Assembly: GCA_028685445.1 (NCBI GenBank)
Contig: JAQUDY010000034.1
Span: 1-9,167 of the forward strand
Origin: Bacilli bacterium
Lineage (GTDB): Bacteria; Bacillota_I; Bacilli_A; RF39; UBA660
Length of the DNA: 9,167 nt
Direction: 5' to 3'
This document shows, one piece after another, positions 7,817 to 9,167 of the stretch. Each line of letters starts with the position of its first letter. Position 1 is the stretch's first letter. A program made the position numbers and the translations under genes. The notes below the pieces were generated by a model. It saw only the letters and a program-made list of their open reading frames with translations, was not told the origin of the DNA and ran no database searches.

Positions 7817-8805
7817 ACTCCTTCTCCTTTAATATGATTATAACTTTGTTCTGTAGCAACTCTACCTCTTTGAGTTCTTTTAATAAAGCCTTCTTGAAGA
7901 AGATAAGGCTCTACAACATCTTCTAAAGTAGTTACTTCTTCACCAATAGAAGATGCTATAGTTTCAACTCCTACTGGTCCTCCATTAAATTTATCTATTA
8001 ACGATTCTAAATACTCAATATCTATTTGATCTAAACCAAATTTATCGACTTTTAATTTGTTTAAAGAGTTTTTTGTTGTTTCTAAATCTATTAATTCTTT
8101 TCCTTCTACCTGAGTAAAATCTCTAACTCTTTTAAACAATCTATTAGCTATTCTTGGTGTTTTACGGCTTCTTTTAGCAAGCTCTAAACTTGCTATAGAA
8201 TCAATATTCATGTTTAAGACTCTACTAGTACGATTAATAATTTCTTGTAATTCTTTTTCAGTATAATAATTTAATTTAGAGACAATTCCAAAACGATCTC
8301 TAAGAGGCGCGGAGATATCTCCTGCTCTAGTTGTTGCACCTACTAAAGTAAAAGGTGGTAAATCTATTTTGATGCATCTACTTGACCCTTCTGAGCCTAC
8401 AATTATATCTAGTGAAAAATCTTCCATTGCAGGATATAATATTTCTTCAATAAATTTAGGTATTCGGTGTATTTCATCTATAAAAAGAACATCTCCTGGT
8501 TCAAGGCTAGATAATACAGCTGCTAAATCCCCACTTTTTTCTAGTGCTGGCCCCGTCGTGGTTTTTATATCAGATCCAAGTTCATTAGCAATTATATGAG
8601 CTAATGTTGTTTTTCCTAATCCAGGAGGACCATATAATAAAACATGATCAAGCGCTTCTTTTCTTAACTTAGCAGCTTGAATAAATATTCTTATGTTTTC
8701 TTTAACTTCGCTTTGACCAATATATTCATCAATATACTGTGGTCTAAGTGTTTTTTCAAAAAAATCATTTTCTTGTTCTTCTCCTGATATTAATCTACTT
8801 TCCAT
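7813..8805 (-). CDS. ruvB: Holliday junction branch migration ATPase RuvB
   Basis: RuvB forms hexameric rings that, with RuvA, drive branch migration of Holliday junctions during recombination and fork repair. At 330 residues it is full length. The sequence begins with the family's [12 protein letters not shown] block (20-31). Walker A is GPPGLGKTT (59-67), Walker B is LFIDEIHR (107-114), sensor 1 lies in GATTRAGD (156-163), and the arginine finger is in APLRDRFG (166-173). The C-terminal winged helix ends with [10 protein letters not shown] (306-315), the DNA-contacting wing. The ATG at 8805 has a GAGGGGGA ribosome binding site at about 8811-8819, inside the 3' end of the upstream gene, which it overlaps by 11 bases. 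The stop is TGA, shared with the glyA start. ruvA is not in view. Confidence 0.98.
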   Translation of the reverse strand: MESRLISGEEQENDFFEKTLRPQYIDEYIGQSEVKENIRIFIQAAKLRKEALDHVLLYGPPGLGKTTLAHIIANELGSDIKTTTGPALEKSGDLAAVLSSLEPGDVLFIDEIHRIPKFIEEILYPAMEDFSLDIIVGSEGSSRCIKIDLPPFTLVGATTRAGDISAPLRDRFGIVSKLNYYTEKELQEIINRTSRVLNMNIDSIASLELAKRSRKTPRIANRLFKRVRDFTQVEGKELIDLETTKNSLNKLKVDKFGLDQIDIEYLESLIDKFNGGPVGVETIASSIGEEVTTLEDVVEPYLLQEGFIKRTQRGRVATEQSYNHIKGEGV

Positions 8806-9167
8806 TTAATTCCCCCTCTAATTTCAAAATATATTTCAAAATATCTTCCCAATTATCGAATTGTTTATAATTACTTTTATTTGTAAGATTATCTACTTTT
8901 TTTATACATTTAATTCCATGTTTTGAAATATCATCTAAGTTTTCTTCTTTATCATCAATAAAAATATCTATTTTTTCTTCTTTAGCTTTTAATCCTTTAG
9001 GATAGCATCTATATATTATTTTATCATAAGGTATATTATATTTTTTAAAAATCTCTTCTGTAACTCCAACATAATCATAATCTATAAAAAATTCATAATC
9101 ACTTCCTCGTGCAGTTATAAAGATTAACTTATATCCTTTTTCTTTAAGAGTCATTAATGCTTCTTTT
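8795..9167 (-). CDS. HAD-superfamily hydrolase, 5'-nucleotidase-like (NT5C/YqfW type), N-terminus cut by window edge
   Basis: The frame is open to the right edge, and 123 residues are visible starting [13 protein letters not shown]. The ATG at 9154 is internal: the codons before it continue the conserved helix leading to motif II, so the real start and the nucleophile DxDGT motif lie outside the window. Visible HAD elements are motif II in LIFITARG (Thr18 of the visible part), likely motif III lysines in GLKAKEEK (58-65), and the motif IV acidic pair in IFIDD (71-72). The layout resembles the small nucleotidases of Firmicutes that act on (deoxy)nucleoside monophosphates, but the substrate is inferred only. 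It overlaps ruvB by 11 bases and so belongs to the same transcript. A nucleotide-pool role would fit the glyA-thyA-folA genes downstream, though that link is speculative. Confidence 0.8.
   Translation of the reverse strand, partial: KEALMTLKEKGYKLIFITARGSDYEFFIDYDYVGVTEEIFKKYNIPYDKIIYRCYPKGLKAKEEKIDIFIDDKEENLDDISKHGIKCIKKVDNLTNKSNYKQFDNWEDILKYILKLEGELNGK

Noticed and set aside
7450..8599. Plus-strand open frames opposite glyA (7450-7728) and ruvB (8369-8599)
   Set aside because: They lie entirely antisense to intact genes with complete catalytic motifs, and neither has family-like content.
9152..9154. ATG at 9154 as the start of the HAD gene
   Set aside because: The frame continues upstream to the window edge with the conserved helix before motif II, and the essential nucleophile motif must lie further upstream.

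Overview
The window is AT-rich (roughly 30% GC by eye), and every supportable gene lies on the minus strand, so transcription runs from the right edge to the left. Gene content, AGGAGG-type ribosome binding sites and codon choice point to a low-GC Gram-positive of the Bacilli/Mollicutes-like type, perhaps one of the uncultured gut lineages. TGA is the natural stop of both ruvB and queA and tryptophan is written TGG, so the standard bacterial code applies rather than the Mycoplasma code. The taxonomic placement is inference.

In transcription order: (1) The 3' part of a HAD-superfamily nucleotidase-like gene enters from the right edge and overlaps ruvB, the Holliday-junction helicase motor. (2) ruvB overlaps glyA by 4 bases, and glyA is followed after one base by thyA and after one more base by folA. 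SHMT, thymidylate synthase and dihydrofolate reductase together make the complete thymidylate cycle: methylene-THF supply, dUMP methylation, and recycling of DHF. A small hairpin with a T-run ends this run of genes. (3) A 220-base gap carries a promoter candidate with a palindrome in its spacer and leads into a NUDIX hydrolase. Behind the NUDIX gene is an open frame of about 60 codons with no start codon, then an intrinsic terminator. (4) queA, with a TTG start, and tgt follow, each just after a hairpin and a TATAAT box with a very short leader. They encode the last step that can be seen here (QueA) and the base-exchange step (TGT) of queuosine tRNA modification. (5) tgt overlaps a 101-residue membrane-anchored protein of unknown function with a pilin-like C-terminal pattern. 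A heterodimer-type ABC exporter subunit then runs off the left edge.

Many Firmicutes carry ruvB-queA-tgt contiguously. Here the glyA-thyA-folA set and the NUDIX gene sit between ruvB and queA. Most of the window is conserved housekeeping content, and I see no RNA genes, CRISPR array, insertion sequence or phage genes. The less ordinary items are the start-less frame behind the NUDIX gene, the small pilin-like protein, the compact hairpin/promoter arrangements, and the folA start that lacks a Shine-Dalgarno sequence.
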